Shown here: one piece after another, positions 17,993 to 25,457 of the stretch
Numbering within the stretch: position 1 is the stretch's first letter
Layout of the letters: every line of letters begins with the position of its first letter
Assembly: GCA_009782605.1 (NCBI GenBank)
Contig: WRIR01000004.1
Span: forward strand, 1 to 64,000
Direction of reading: 5' to 3'
DNA: 64,000 bases
From: Eggerthellaceae bacterium
Lineage (GTDB): Bacteria > Actinomycetota > Coriobacteriia > Coriobacteriales > Eggerthellaceae
Notes under the pieces: generated by a model
What the model was told of the DNA's origin: nothing
The model's database searches: none
Seen by the model: the letters and a program-made list of their open reading frames with translations, nothing else
Made by a program: the position numbers and the translations under genes

Positions 17993-18014
17993 AGAGCCCG
18001 CTTGCGCGGGCTCT
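17993..18014 (-). promoter_or_regulatory. GNRA-capped hairpin between rpsI and glnN
   Basis: A perfect 9-bp stem AGAGCCCGC/GCGGGCTCT closed by GCAA on the leftward transcript. There is no T run, so it is not a standard terminator. It lies immediately after the rpsI stop and may serve as a processing or stabilising element that lets glnN be expressed differently from the ribosomal genes. Confidence 0.55.
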
Positions 18015-18023
18015 TCTTGGGAA

Positions 18024-18416
18024 TTAACGTTTGCTGAACTGGGGACGCTTGCGGGCTTTTTTCAAGCCGTATTTCTTTCGCTCCACCATGCGGGCGTCGC
18101 GGGTCAGGTACCCCGCCTTCTTCAGCTCGTCGCGGTAGTCGCCTGCCGCAAGCAGGGCGCGGGCGATGCCGTGGCGCAGGGCGCCGGCCTGGCCCGATAT
18201 GCCCCCGCCGTTGAGCGTGGCGAGCACGTCGAAGTGGTCGAGGGTGTCGGTCACCTTGAAGGGGGTCTTGGCATAGTCGACCAGGGCCTCGCGGCCGAAG
18301 TAGTCAAGCCCTTCGCGGCCGTTGACCGTCACTTTCCCGGAGCCCGGGACAAGCCGGACGCGGGCGACGGCGTTCTTCCTACGGCCGGTGCCGTAATACA
18401 ATGCTTCGCCTGCCAT
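18024..18416 (-). CDS. rpsI: 30S ribosomal protein S9
   Basis: 130 aa, the family length. Opens [22 protein letters not shown] and ends in the conserved [29 protein letters not shown], the basic tail that reaches the ribosomal P site. Its ATG overlaps the rplM stop by one base (TAATG). The standard L13-S9 operon order is kept. Confidence 0.97.
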   Translation of the reverse strand: MAGEALYYGTGRRKNAVARVRLVPGSGKVTVNGREGLDYFGREALVDYAKTPFKVTDTLDHFDVLATLNGGGISGQAGALRHGIARALLAAGDYRDELKKAGYLTRDARMVERKKYGLKKARKRPQFSKR

Positions 18417-18853
18417 TAGTTGTCCTCCATCTTGATCTCGCGGGGCTTCTGGGCCGCATGCGGGTGCTCGGCACCGGCATAGACCTTGAGCTTCCTGCCC
18501 TGGGCGCGCCCCAGGGTGTTCTTCGGCAGCATGCCCTTCACCGCGTGCTCGATGACGCGCTCGGGGTGCCTTTCCATGGCGCGGGCGAAGGTCTCCATCT
18601 TGAGGCCGCCCGGATAGCCGCTGTGGCGGTAGTATTCCTTCGTGGCCGCCTTCGCGCCGGTCACCCTGATCTTCTCGGCGTTGACTATGACGACGAAGTC
18701 GCCCGTGTCGATATGCGGCGTGTACTGCGGCTTGTGCTTGCCCTTCAAGATGTGGGCAGCCTTGGTGGCGACACGGCCGAGCACCTGGTCGGTCGCGTCG
18801 ATCAACACCCACTCGCGTTCAACCTCGTGGGGTTTTGCGTAATACGTCTTCAC
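18416..18853 (-). CDS. rplM: 50S ribosomal protein L13
   Basis: 145 aa. Characteristic strings are [47 protein letters not shown] and [26 protein letters not shown] ribosome site precedes the start. First gene of the rplM-rpsI(-glnN) transcript. Confidence 0.97.
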   Translation of the reverse strand: MKTYYAKPHEVEREWVLIDATDQVLGRVATKAAHILKGKHKPQYTPHIDTGDFVVIVNAEKIRVTGAKAATKEYYRHSGYPGGLKMETFARAMERHPERVIEHAVKGMLPKNTLGRAQGRKLKVYAGAEHPHAAQKPREIKMEDN

Positions 18854-19036
18854 GTTGTTCCTCCATTAATAGCGCACCGCGCCTGCCCTTGCGGCCACGC
18901 GGCGTGTTTGTTTTCAAAAGTTGCAGGGTCTTGGCGGGTGCCGGGTTCCTACGCCGACGGTGCACGCAAGGTCTGGACTCCTTGCGGGTAACACCTCCCG
19001 CCCGCACGCTGCTACACGGGGCTTCTGAAAGCGAAC
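18854..19036 (-). promoter_or_regulatory. Long leader of the rplM-rpsI transcript
   Basis: About 180 nt between the predicted start site and rplM, G/C-rich with possible pairing of GGTGCACGCAAGG against CCTTGCGTGCACC (minus strand). L13 operons in Gram-positives often carry an autoregulatory leader. No known motif was matched here, so this is positional inference. Confidence 0.3.
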
Positions 19037-19042
19037 CTTCAT

Positions 19043-19072
19043 ATTGTAGCCGCTCGCCCCCGGTCAAGTCAA
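19043..19072 (-). promoter_or_regulatory. Promoter of rplM-rpsI
   Basis: Minus strand TTGACT (19067-19072), 18-bp spacer, TACAAT (19043-19048). Confidence 0.65.
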
Positions 19073-19119
19073 GGACACCCTCCAAAAAGAAGGGGTGTGA
19101 CAGCTAGGGTGTGCCCTGC

Positions 19120-19548
19120 CTATCGAATGGCGGCGGGGCGGAGGTTTTCCGTGAGGTAGGCGGTCAGGCGCTTGAGCGTGTCGTCGCTGATCGCGTGCTC
19201 CATCCTGCATGCCTCGTCGGCGGCCCGGGTCGGCTCGACCCCCAAGACGTCAGAAAGGAAGTGGTAGAGCATCTGGTGGCGCTCGAATATCCCCGACGCA
19301 TACTCCGCGCCCTTCCCGGTCAAGGTGATGCCGCCGTAGAAGGGCTGCTCGGCGAAGCCAGCCTGCTTGAGGTTCTTGAGCGCGCCCGACACGCTCGCCT
19401 TCGACACCCCGAGCCTCGCCGCCAGGTCGACCAGGCGGACCGCGCCGGCGGCACCGCCCAGTTCGAGGATGGCCTCAAGATAGTCCTCGTTTGCCGGGGT
19501 GAGCGGCCTTTTTTCCCTTTCCTTCCCTTCCTCGTGCCGTGCCGTCAT
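19120..19548 (-). CDS. DtxR/MntR-family metal-dependent repressor
   Basis: 142 aa. N-terminal winged HTH (EDYLEAILEL, VRLVDLAARLGVSKASVSGALKNLKQAGF) and the dimerisation/metal-binding helices (ITLTGKGAEYASGIFERHQMLYHFL, DEACRMEHAISDDTLKRL) are present; the SH3-like third domain of DtxR/IdeR is absent, giving an MntR-like length. ATG 19546-19548 has AGGGGG upstream. An in-frame ATG at 19569 overlaps the feoB stop. As the last gene of feoA-feoB-dtxR it is the likely iron sensor acting on the two boxes at 22365 and 22430. Confidence 0.9.
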   Translation of the reverse strand: MTARHEEGKEREKRPLTPANEDYLEAILELGGAAGAVRLVDLAARLGVSKASVSGALKNLKQAGFAEQPFYGGITLTGKGAEYASGIFERHQMLYHFLSDVLGVEPTRAADEACRMEHAISDDTLKRLTAYLTENLRPAAIR

Positions 19549-19568
19549 GTGCAGCCCCCTTTCAGGCA

Positions 19569-22010
19569 TCAGGCAAACAGGCTTCCGACCTGGAAGACCA
19601 CGAGCGCGGCCCCGTAGGCGACGGCCGTCGAGAGGGCCGCCTGGCCGATGGCCCACTTCCAGGAGCCGAATTCCTTCTTCAGTGTGGCGAAGGCTGCCAC
19701 ACAGGGGATGTACAGCAGGCAGAACACCATGAAGCTCAGTGCGGCCACGGGGGTGAACCCGGCCGTTGCAAGCAGCGCCGCGCTGAGACCCGAGCCGCCC
19801 AGGGCAGCCCCTGTCTCGGCGTTGAGCAGCACGCCGAGGGTGCCCACCACCGACTCCTTCGCAATGAAGCCGGTGAGCACCGCAACGACCGCGATCCAGT
19901 TGCCGAAGCCAAGCGGGGCGAACAGCGGCGCGATAAGGCTCCCGAAGGCCACCAGCAGCGAGTCTTCCATGGCGACGTAGGCGAAGCCCCCGCCGCTCAC
20001 CCCGAAGTTGGAGAGGAACCAGACGAAGACGCACATGGCGAAGATGACGGTGCCGGCGCGGACGAGGTAGTCCCGCAGCTTGTCCCACAGGGTCAGGAGG
20101 ACCGAGCGTGCGCGGGGGGCGCGGTAGCGCGGCAGCTCGATGATGAAGGGGACGAGCTCACCCTTGAACAGCAGCTTGCGCAAGGCGATGCCCGCAAGGA
20201 CGGCGACCGCGATGCCCAGCAGGTACATCGAGAAGACGACGATGTCGGCAGCCTGCGGGAAGAAGGCGGCGGCAAACACCAGGAATATCGGCGCGCGGGC
20301 CCCGCACGACATGAAGGGGACCAACATGAGCGTCAGCTTCCGGTCCTGCTCGTTTTCCAGGACGCGGCAGGCCATGGCGGCAGGGACCGTGCAGCCAAAG
20401 CCCATCAGCAAAGGGAGGAAGCTCTTTCCGCCCAGCCCGAACTTCTTGAGCAGGCGGTCCATGACGAAGGCGGCGCGCGCCATATAGCCGCAGTCTTCGA
20501 GCAGGGTCAGGAAGAGGAAGAGGAGCAGTATCTTCGGGAGGAAGGTGAGCACGATCCCCACACCGCCGATAATGCCGCCGACGACCAGGCTCTCTGCCCA
20601 GCTGCCCGGCTCGAAGAGCAGCGACACCATGTTGCCGAAGGCCGCAACCCCCCCTTCCACCAGGGATTGGAGGAAGACGCCGGGGCTAGGAAGCCCAGGG
20701 ATGCCGAATAGGCTCTCGGAGAAGGTCAGGTGGAAGACGGCGAAGATGACCACGAGGAACACCGGGATCGCGCCGATGCGGTGCGTCACGAGCCGGTCGA
20801 TCCTGTCGGAGAGGGCGAGCTGCGCGTCGAGCCGGGCGGGGCCTTCGTCGTTGGGGTGCCATTCGTCGTTGGGGTGCCATTCGTCGTTTGAGTGCCATTC
20901 ATCGTCCAGGAGCTTTTCGTGTGGGAGCCGCCCGCGTGGGAGGTCCCCGCCCGAGAAGCCCTCGCCGGCAGGCCCTTCGCCGTGGGCGCCGTAAAGCGTC
21001 TGGGCCATGCAGGTGCCGCAGTCGTGGTGCGCGCGGCTGTCGTGCCTGTCGCGGGTGTGGGCGTCGCAGGTGTGGGTGTCGCGGGCGTCGTACCTGTCGC
21101 GGGTGTGGGCGCGGTCGTCGCGGCCGTGGCGGTCGTGGTGTTTCCGGCCGCGGTGGAAATTCTTGTGGGCGTGGCGCAGGTGTTTGTGCCTCGTCCCGTC
21201 GGTCGACCAGATGGTGACCCCGTGGTAGACGACATGGTGGATGAGCCGGTAGCGGGCATCCGCAAAGGCCGTGCACAAGAGGCCGTGCTCCTTCTCGAAC
21301 GAGGTCTTGAGGTCGTCAACCCGGCGCTGCGTCGCCTCGTCGAGGGTCAGGTGCCCCAACACCAGCTCGTCGCTTTCCAGCACCTTGATGGCCGCCCAAT
21401 GCAGGGGGTAGCCCTGCGCGGTGAGGTCCCCCAGGTGATGCTCCCGCACCAGGTGTTCGTTGAGCAGGGCCTCGACGAGCGCTATCAGGCGCTCCAAGTG
21501 GGGGTTGGGCAGCTCGTGGCGCTTAGGCTCCCGCGCCTCGGGAAGCGCCTGCACCAGTTCGTCCAAGCGGCTCTTCTTTGCGGCCGAGATGGGGACGACC
21601 GGCACACCCAGGTCGTGGCTGAGGCGTGCGGTGTCGATGTGGTAGCCCTCCCGCTCAAGCTCGTCCATCATGTTCAGGGCGATAATGAGCGGCACGTTGA
21701 GCTCGATGAGCTGGATGGTCAGGTACAGGTTGCGCTCAAGGTTGGTCGCATCGACGATGTTGACGACGACGTCGGGGGTCTCGTCGATCAGGTAGTCTCG
21801 GGAGACGACCTCTTCCATGGAGAAGGGGGAGAGCGAATAGATGCCCGGGAGGTCGACGATCTCGCCCTGGCCATAGGCGGGGCGGACGGTGCCCTCCTTC
21901 TTCTCGACCGTGACGCCCGGCCAGTTGCCCACATGCTGGTTTGCACCGGTCAGTTCGTTGAACAGCGTCGTCTTCCCTGAGTTGGGGTTGCCGATAAGTG
22001 CGATCCGCAT
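19569..22010 (-). CDS. feoB: Ferrous iron transporter FeoB with a His/Asp-rich insertion
   Basis: 813 aa from ATG 22008-22010 (AAGGGG upstream). N-terminal G domain: GNPNSGKTT (G1, about residue 7), DLPGIYSL (G3), NMMDE (G4), ISAAK (G5). The C-terminal half is the Gate-type membrane domain (SLLFEPGSWAESLVVGG, MGFGCTVPAAMACR, FIAKESVVGTLGVL). Between the G/GDI part and the first membrane helix, about residues 265-395, is a long insertion dense in His, Asp, Arg and a few Cys (RHKHLRHAHKNFHRGRKHHD, DCGTC), with a tandem six-residue repeat DEWHPN encoded by 18-bp DNA repeats at about 20845-20895. This insertion looks like a cytosolic metal-binding loop and is not a usual FeoB feature. Confidence 0.93.
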   Translation of the reverse strand: MRIALIGNPNSGKTTLFNELTGANQHVGNWPGVTVEKKEGTVRPAYGQGEIVDLPGIYSLSPFSMEEVVSRDYLIDETPDVVVNIVDATNLERNLYLTIQLIELNVPLIIALNMMDELEREGYHIDTARLSHDLGVPVVPISAAKKSRLDELVQALPEAREPKRHELPNPHLERLIALVEALLNEHLVREHHLGDLTAQGYPLHWAAIKVLESDELVLGHLTLDEATQRRVDDLKTSFEKEHGLLCTAFADARYRLIHHVVYHGVTIWSTDGTRHKHLRHAHKNFHRGRKHHDRHGRDDRAHTRDRYDARDTHTCDAHTRDRHDSRAHHDCGTCMAQTLYGAHGEGPAGEGFSGGDLPRGRLPHEKLLDDEWHSNDEWHPNDEWHPNDEGPARLDAQLALSDRIDRLVTHRIGAIPVFLVVIFAVFHLTFSESLFGIPGLPSPGVFLQSLVEGGVAAFGNMVSLLFEPGSWAESLVVGGIIGGVGIVLTFLPKILLLFLFLTLLEDCGYMARAAFVMDRLLKKFGLGGKSFLPLLMGFGCTVPAAMACRVLENEQDRKLTLMLVPFMSCGARAPIFLVFAAAFFPQAADIVVFSMYLLGIAVAVLAGIALRKLLFKGELVPFIIELPRYRAPRARSVLLTLWDKLRDYLVRAGTVIFAMCVFVWFLSNFGVSGGGFAYVAMEDSLLVAFGSLIAPLFAPLGFGNWIAVVAVLTGFIAKESVVGTLGVLLNAETGAALGGSGLSAALLATAGFTPVAALSFMVFCLLYIPCVAAFATLKKEFGSWKWAIGQAALSTAVAYGAALVVFQVGSLFA

Positions 22011-22027
22011 ACGGGGCGCCCCTTGGC

Positions 22028-22240
22028 CTAAGACACGACCAGGCAATGCGCGAGGTCGCGCGAGATTGCCAGCCGGGATTGCTTCACTTCTATGATGAGG
22101 CCCGCCCTGGTGCTTTGGACCACCCTGATGCGCTCCCCCGGCACGAGTCCGAAGGTCTCAAGCTTGCTGCGCGTCCTCGGGGGGGCGTCACAGCTGACCA
22201 GCCGGCACCCCTCGCCGATATCTACCGCGTCGATCGTCAC
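22028..22240 (-). CDS. feoA: FeoA-domain ferrous iron transport protein
   Basis: 70 aa, SH3-like FeoA fold: DIGEGCRLVSCDAPPRTRSKLETFGLVPGERIRVVQ. It is thought to assist FeoB. Directly upstream of feoB (17-nt gap) in the same leftward operon. Confidence 0.9.
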   Translation of the reverse strand: MTIDAVDIGEGCRLVSCDAPPRTRSKLETFGLVPGERIRVVQSTRAGLIIEVKQSRLAISRDLAHCLVVS

Positions 22241-22245
22241 TGCTT

Positions 22246-22350
22246 CCCTCCCGACTGCCTTCCGGTTGCCTTCCGGTTGCCTTCCGGTTGCCGCACGCGC
22301 ACCTTCCGGCTGCTGTACGATTGCCTCCCGACTGCCTTCCGGTTGCCTTC
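22246..22350. repeat. Imperfect tandem CCTTCCGGTTG repeats in the feo leader
   Basis: CCTTCCGGTTG and CTTCCGACTG variants occur about seven times between the feoA start and its promoter. They would form the 5' leader of the feo transcript (rich in CAACCGGAAGG). The function is unknown; slippage in a leader could alter expression. Confidence 0.55.
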
Positions 22351-22364
22351 CGACTGCGCAAAAT

Positions 22365-22380
22365 GTTAGGCTTGCCTTAC
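22365..22380. promoter_or_regulatory. DtxR-type operator, feo side
   Basis: GTTAGGCTTGCCTTAC is a near-perfect dyad (GTTAGGC / GCCTTAC) close to the known iron-box pattern TTAGG-N-CCTAA. It lies just downstream of the feo -10 box, where a repressor would block elongation or open complex. Confidence 0.65.
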
Positions 22381-22393
22381 TTTTACTGAGACC

Positions 22394-22422
22394 ACTATAC
22401 CACCCCCGCGGCGCCTTGTCAG
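22394..22422 (-). promoter_or_regulatory. Promoter of feoA-feoB-dtxR
   Basis: Minus strand CTGACA (22417-22422), 17-bp spacer, TATAGT (22394-22399). Confidence 0.55.
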
Positions 22423-22429
22423 CAAAAAT

Positions 22430-22445
22430 GTTAGCCTTGCCTTAC
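22430..22445. promoter_or_regulatory. DtxR-type operator, rhodanese side
   Basis: GTTAGCCTTGCCTTAC, a second copy differing by one base from the box at 22365. It overlaps the -35 region of the rightward rhodanese promoter, whose TATAAT is at 22458-22463. Both divergent transcripts may be iron-controlled. Confidence 0.6.
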
Positions 22446-22511
22446 TTTTTGATGGGTTATAATGTCGAAGGCACGACCCACCGGTTCGCTACAAAAACAC
22501 GAGGTGAAGAG

Positions 22512-23090
22512 ATGTTCCGTCAAGTAATCCAAGGAACCCACGGGGATAGGTCCCGCAGGTCCTTCAAGGGGCAGCGCATCCAAGGAACCCGCGGGGCCTG
22601 TCCCCGCGAGTCGAGCGCCCCCAGCCGCACGCCCAAGAAACTGATGGCTGCCTGCCTTGTCCTGCTGTTAGGCCCGAGCCTCCTGGCGGGCTGTTTTGGC
22701 GGCGAGGCGCCTGACGCGAACAGAACCCCGAGCTCGGAGGAGGCCCCCGTGCAAGGCTCAACGAACAGCCCCGAGGCACAGTACCGCAGGATCACCGCCG
22801 CCCAGGCCAGGGACATGATGGATTCCGGCGACCCCTACATCCTGCTTGACGTGCGCAGCGTCGAAGAGTACCACGAGGGGTATATCGCCAACGCCATCCT
22901 CATCCCCCACGCAGAAATCAAGGGCCGCGCCGCAGGCGAGCTTGCGGACCTCGATGCCACCATACTCGTCTACTGCCGCAGCGGGGTAAGAAGCTCTGCT
23001 GCTGCCCACGACCTGGTCGCACTCGGATACACCGGGGTCTACGACATGGGCGGCATCATGGACTGGCCCTACGGGACCGTGCAGGACTAG
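22512..23090 (+). CDS. Rhodanese-domain lipoprotein
   Basis: 192 aa from ATG 22512 (AGGTGAA upstream), or 148 aa from the in-frame ATG 22644. A hydrophobic segment ending in the lipobox LLAGC (near residue 60 of the long form) suggests a membrane-anchored extracellular protein. A single rhodanese domain follows: AQARDMMDSGDPYILLDVRS, with the active-site loop YCRSGVRS (Cys nucleophile) and GYTGVYDMGGIMDW. The first 40 or so codons are unlike a signal peptide and contain a GGAACCC(A/G)CGGGG word twice plus a CGCGGGG/CCCCGCG palindrome, so the long form may be a repeat insertion before the true start. Possible sulfur-transfer or iron-related role from its divergent, box-sharing promoter. Confidence 0.82.
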   Translation: MFRQVIQGTHGDRSRRSFKGQRIQGTRGACPRESSAPSRTPKKLMAACLVLLLGPSLLAGCFGGEAPDANRTPSSEEAPVQGSTNSPEAQYRRITAAQARDMMDSGDPYILLDVRSVEEYHEGYIANAILIPHAEIKGRAAGELADLDATILVYCRSGVRSSAAAHDLVALGYTGVYDMGGIMDWPYGTVQD

Positions 23091-23159
23091 GCAATCCCCC
23101 GCCCCCCAACCTGCAGCTTGCAGCCTGCGGACCTGAGACTTGCGGGTTTGCAGCCAGGC

Positions 23160-23525
23160 CTACAGCTTGCGGACCTCGGTGCCGAAGGGCATCAGGGCAA
23201 GCTTTGCCTGCTTGAAGCACTGTATGCCGAAGGGGATGCCGATGATGGTAACACACAGGACAAGGCCGTTGAGAACTGCCTCGACGGCAAGCACCAGGCC
23301 CCCGAATACCACCCAGAGTATATTCAGGATCGCCGAGGGGGCCCCTCCCCCGTATTCGACCTCTTTCCCGAAGGGGAAGAAGGCCAGCCCCGCCATCTTG
23401 AAGCATTGGAGGCCGACAGGGATGCCGACCACGGTGACGCACCAGAGAAGGCCGACAAACAGCCAGCTCAACCCCTGCCAAAGGCCCGCAAAGACAAACC
23501 ACACTATATTCCCCAAAACACTCAT
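23160..23525 (-). CDS. YccF-domain membrane protein
   Basis: 121 aa with two internally repeated halves, each with hydrophobic helices and a CFKMAGLAFFPFGKEV / CFKQAKLALMPFGTEV motif, typical of the YccF (DUF307) family of small inner-membrane proteins of unknown function. Leftward and monocistronic, and downstream (convergent) of the rhodanese gene. Confidence 0.88.
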   Translation of the reverse strand: MSVLGNIVWFVFAGLWQGLSWLFVGLLWCVTVVGIPVGLQCFKMAGLAFFPFGKEVEYGGGAPSAILNILWVVFGGLVLAVEAVLNGLVLCVTIIGIPFGIQCFKQAKLALMPFGTEVRKL

Positions 23526-23701
23526 GCCGCTTCCTTCTTACAGGAGTAAAAAACCCCCGATATGACGATTGCGCAAGCAGCACGGATGACGTGTTCAAGC
23601 TCTAGCCTGTTCACAACGGTGCCCTTCCTTTCAGGATAGCCCAGCGTTCTTGGGGTGTAAAGACCCCCAAGATTTCTTGCCCATAGGGCGGATTATACCA
23701 T

Positions 23702-23734
23702 GGCCCCTGTCCACGCAGGGCATGGACAGGGGCC
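23702..23734. terminator. Hairpin 3' of the AAA ATPase gene
   Basis: A perfect 12-bp stem GGCCCCTGTCCA/TGGACAGGGGCC with a 9-nt loop lies 33 nt past the ATPase stop. There is no clear T tract. It may terminate or protect the leftward transcript. Confidence 0.45.
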
Positions 23735-23766
23735 GGTGCGCGGACAGAAGGTGCGGCGGGGAAGCC

Positions 23767-25050
23767 CTAAGCACCCAGGCAAGCAGCTGGAATCAACACT
23801 ACGTCGTCGGAGTCTCTTTTCACTAGATACTCCCCTGTATAGACCACCACTTTCATAACTTTTCTGTCAGGCACAAAGCTCTCGAACCAGTTAAGTTGTT
23901 TCGTGTCGTCGTTAGAGACATGCGGAGAAAACTTGACCTCGATAGCAACAAGGGTGTCCCCTTTTTCCACAATGAAGTCAATCTCGTGGTCACCACGCGA
24001 AGTTCTTAGGTGCCGTACCTCGGTGCTATTCGCATCCGCATAGACCTTCAGGCTTTGAGCAACCAGTCCCTCGAACAGCCTTCCAAGAACCGTCTTTGCC
24101 TGGTTTCCCAAAACATGGACATTGCCCCTAGCGTCAAGGAGCCTTTGTTCCGTAATATCGAGCAACCTTGCCGTAAGCCCGGGGTCTACGAGATAGTGTT
24201 TCGGAGACTTGCCAAGATTGGCATACAAATTCCCCTCCGAAAGCCATGGGGCAACCGGGTCAAGTATCCATAATGCAGCCAAAGTGTCTCTATACACCAT
24301 TGTGGTAACCTTCGACGGCTTCTTATCTTGACCAGGCGTGGCAGCGTTGAGGATGCTCTCATAGCTTGTTGTTGAACCTTCGGCAGCGGCATAGGCCTTA
24401 AGCCAAGAACGCAAGGTTTCTGGACGGCGCACCTCTATGCCCAGTTCTGCAAACTCTCTTTCAACGGTATTGTCGATATAGCCGTTAAGCACTTCTTCTC
24501 TCAGAGCGTCGGGGATGCCTCGAACGCCCGGGAAGCCGGATTTTAGTATCTCCCTCACATATTCTTGCTGAGACACCTCTACCGTTTGCGGACGCACGCA
24601 AATATCCCCCGACAGTAATTCTGCAAGAGAAACGAGCGGCTGCGACATTTGGCGCTCGGCAAGCGAAAGGGGCCGCATCCTTATGCGGACAATCCTGCCT
24701 GAACCGCTATGCAGCTTCGCTTTTTTTGGCACAGCGCTGCCTGCAAGAATAAACTGCCCGGGCGACATATCGTCGTCGACAAAATGCCTGACGGTGTTCC
24801 AAATTGATGGGACGGTTTGCCACTCATCGATAAGAACAGGTTTCGCGGCTTCTTGCAGGATGGCGGGGGTGCCGGCTATCAGGCTCGCCGTTGTTTCATC
24901 GTCCATCCTGAATACGGTTTGCGCATAGCGCTTCGCCAAGGTTGTCTTGCCGACACCTTTTGCACCCTCAAGTGAAAAAGCTGGCAGCCCCTTGAGAAAG
25001 CTTTCGAGCTTTTCCTCTTGGATTCGCTTTAAGTACCCTACGCTGTCCAT
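23767..25050 (-). CDS. AAA ATPase with DUF4143 domain
   Basis: 427 aa. P-loop GAKGVGKTTLA near residue 30, Walker B-like KPVLIDEWQ near 72, ILAGSA sensor, then a DUF4143 C-terminal part ending in a restriction-like fold (HLRTSRGDHEIDFIVEKGDTLVAIEVKF, a PD-(D/E)XK-like arrangement). Such proteins are common mobile accessory genes of unknown role. The gene is visibly less GC-rich than its neighbours, which fits horizontal acquisition. Three 14-bp direct repeats at 23-bp spacing stand upstream. Confidence 0.85.
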   Translation of the reverse strand: MDSVGYLKRIQEEKLESFLKGLPAFSLEGAKGVGKTTLAKRYAQTVFRMDDETTASLIAGTPAILQEAAKPVLIDEWQTVPSIWNTVRHFVDDDMSPGQFILAGSAVPKKAKLHSGSGRIVRIRMRPLSLAERQMSQPLVSLAELLSGDICVRPQTVEVSQQEYVREILKSGFPGVRGIPDALREEVLNGYIDNTVEREFAELGIEVRRPETLRSWLKAYAAAEGSTTSYESILNAATPGQDKKPSKVTTMVYRDTLAALWILDPVAPWLSEGNLYANLGKSPKHYLVDPGLTARLLDITEQRLLDARGNVHVLGNQAKTVLGRLFEGLVAQSLKVYADANSTEVRHLRTSRGDHEIDFIVEKGDTLVAIEVKFSPHVSNDDTKQLNWFESFVPDRKVMKVVVYTGEYLVKRDSDDVVLIPAACLGA

Positions 25051-25090
25051 AAGCTTGTGACCTGCCTTTCTCCAAGCTATTTCTGCCTAG

Positions 25091-25150
25091 TATACCATTT
25101 TACGCGTTTATACTATACCGTTTTACGTGCTTCTCGTATACCGTTTTACG
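25091..25150. repeat. Three direct repeats at 23-bp spacing upstream of the ATPase
   Basis: TATACC(A/G)TTTTACG occurs at 25091-25104, 25114-25127 and 25137-25150, a constant 23-bp period. The array starts 41 bp upstream of the leftward ATPase ATG; read leftward each copy ends GGTATA, so -10-like sequences fall within it. It looks like a cooperative operator or iteron set. Confidence 0.7.
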
Positions 25151-25151
25151 G

Positions 25152-25283
25152 CGTGGGCAGGGGACGGAGCACTATGCCGAGAAGCCCTACCTGGGCTTTG
25201 CGGGCTCCCTTGCCGACAAGGACTATCGCGGGATTGCCGAAATCCTTAAAGAGACCGAAAGGGTAGACCATGGCGAGTGGTAG
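25152..25283 (+). pseudogene. Remnant antitoxin (C-terminal half)
   Basis: An open frame ending TAG at 25281-25283 encodes HYAEKPYLGFAGSLADKDYRGIAEILKETERVDHGEW, which has the form of the C-terminal toxin-binding part of a small antitoxin paired with PIN toxins. No start codon or N-terminal DNA-binding part remains; the frame runs up into the direct repeats. Its end overlaps the PIN-like start as in intact toxin-antitoxin pairs. Confidence 0.5.
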
Positions 25284-25398
25284 CGTCGTCGACACCAACG
25301 TCATTGTAAAAATGCTCAACGGGGACGAATCCGCACGTGTCCCCGTTGACACGTTGGCATGCAAACCCGCAGGTCAGCGAGGTTGGGGGTCATTATGA
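25270..25398 (+). pseudogene. Remnant PIN-domain toxin (N-terminus)
   Basis: ATG at 25270, overlapping the antitoxin end by 14 nt, opens SVVDTNVIVKMLNGDESA, the first strand and catalytic Asp of a PIN (VapC-like) RNase. The remaining PIN motifs are missing: the frame passes into a hairpin CAACGGGGAC/GTCCCCGTTG and stops at 25396-25398. It is therefore a truncated toxin gene. Confidence 0.55.
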
Positions 25399-25440
25399 CC
25401 CTCAACCTCGCGTTAAGGGGAGGGAGGCATGGCGTCCCCC
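25317..25440. repeat. Cluster of hairpins between the toxin remnant and the ChW gene
   Basis: Palindromes follow in series: CAACGGGGAC/GTCCCCGTTG (25317-25351), CGAGGTTG...CAACCTCG (about 25379-25412) and GGGGAGGGAGG/CCGCCTCCCC (about 25418-25450). The last two are also 3' of the leftward ChW gene and may terminate it. Confidence 0.5.
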
Positions 25441-25457
25441 GCCTCCCCCTGGGTTCC

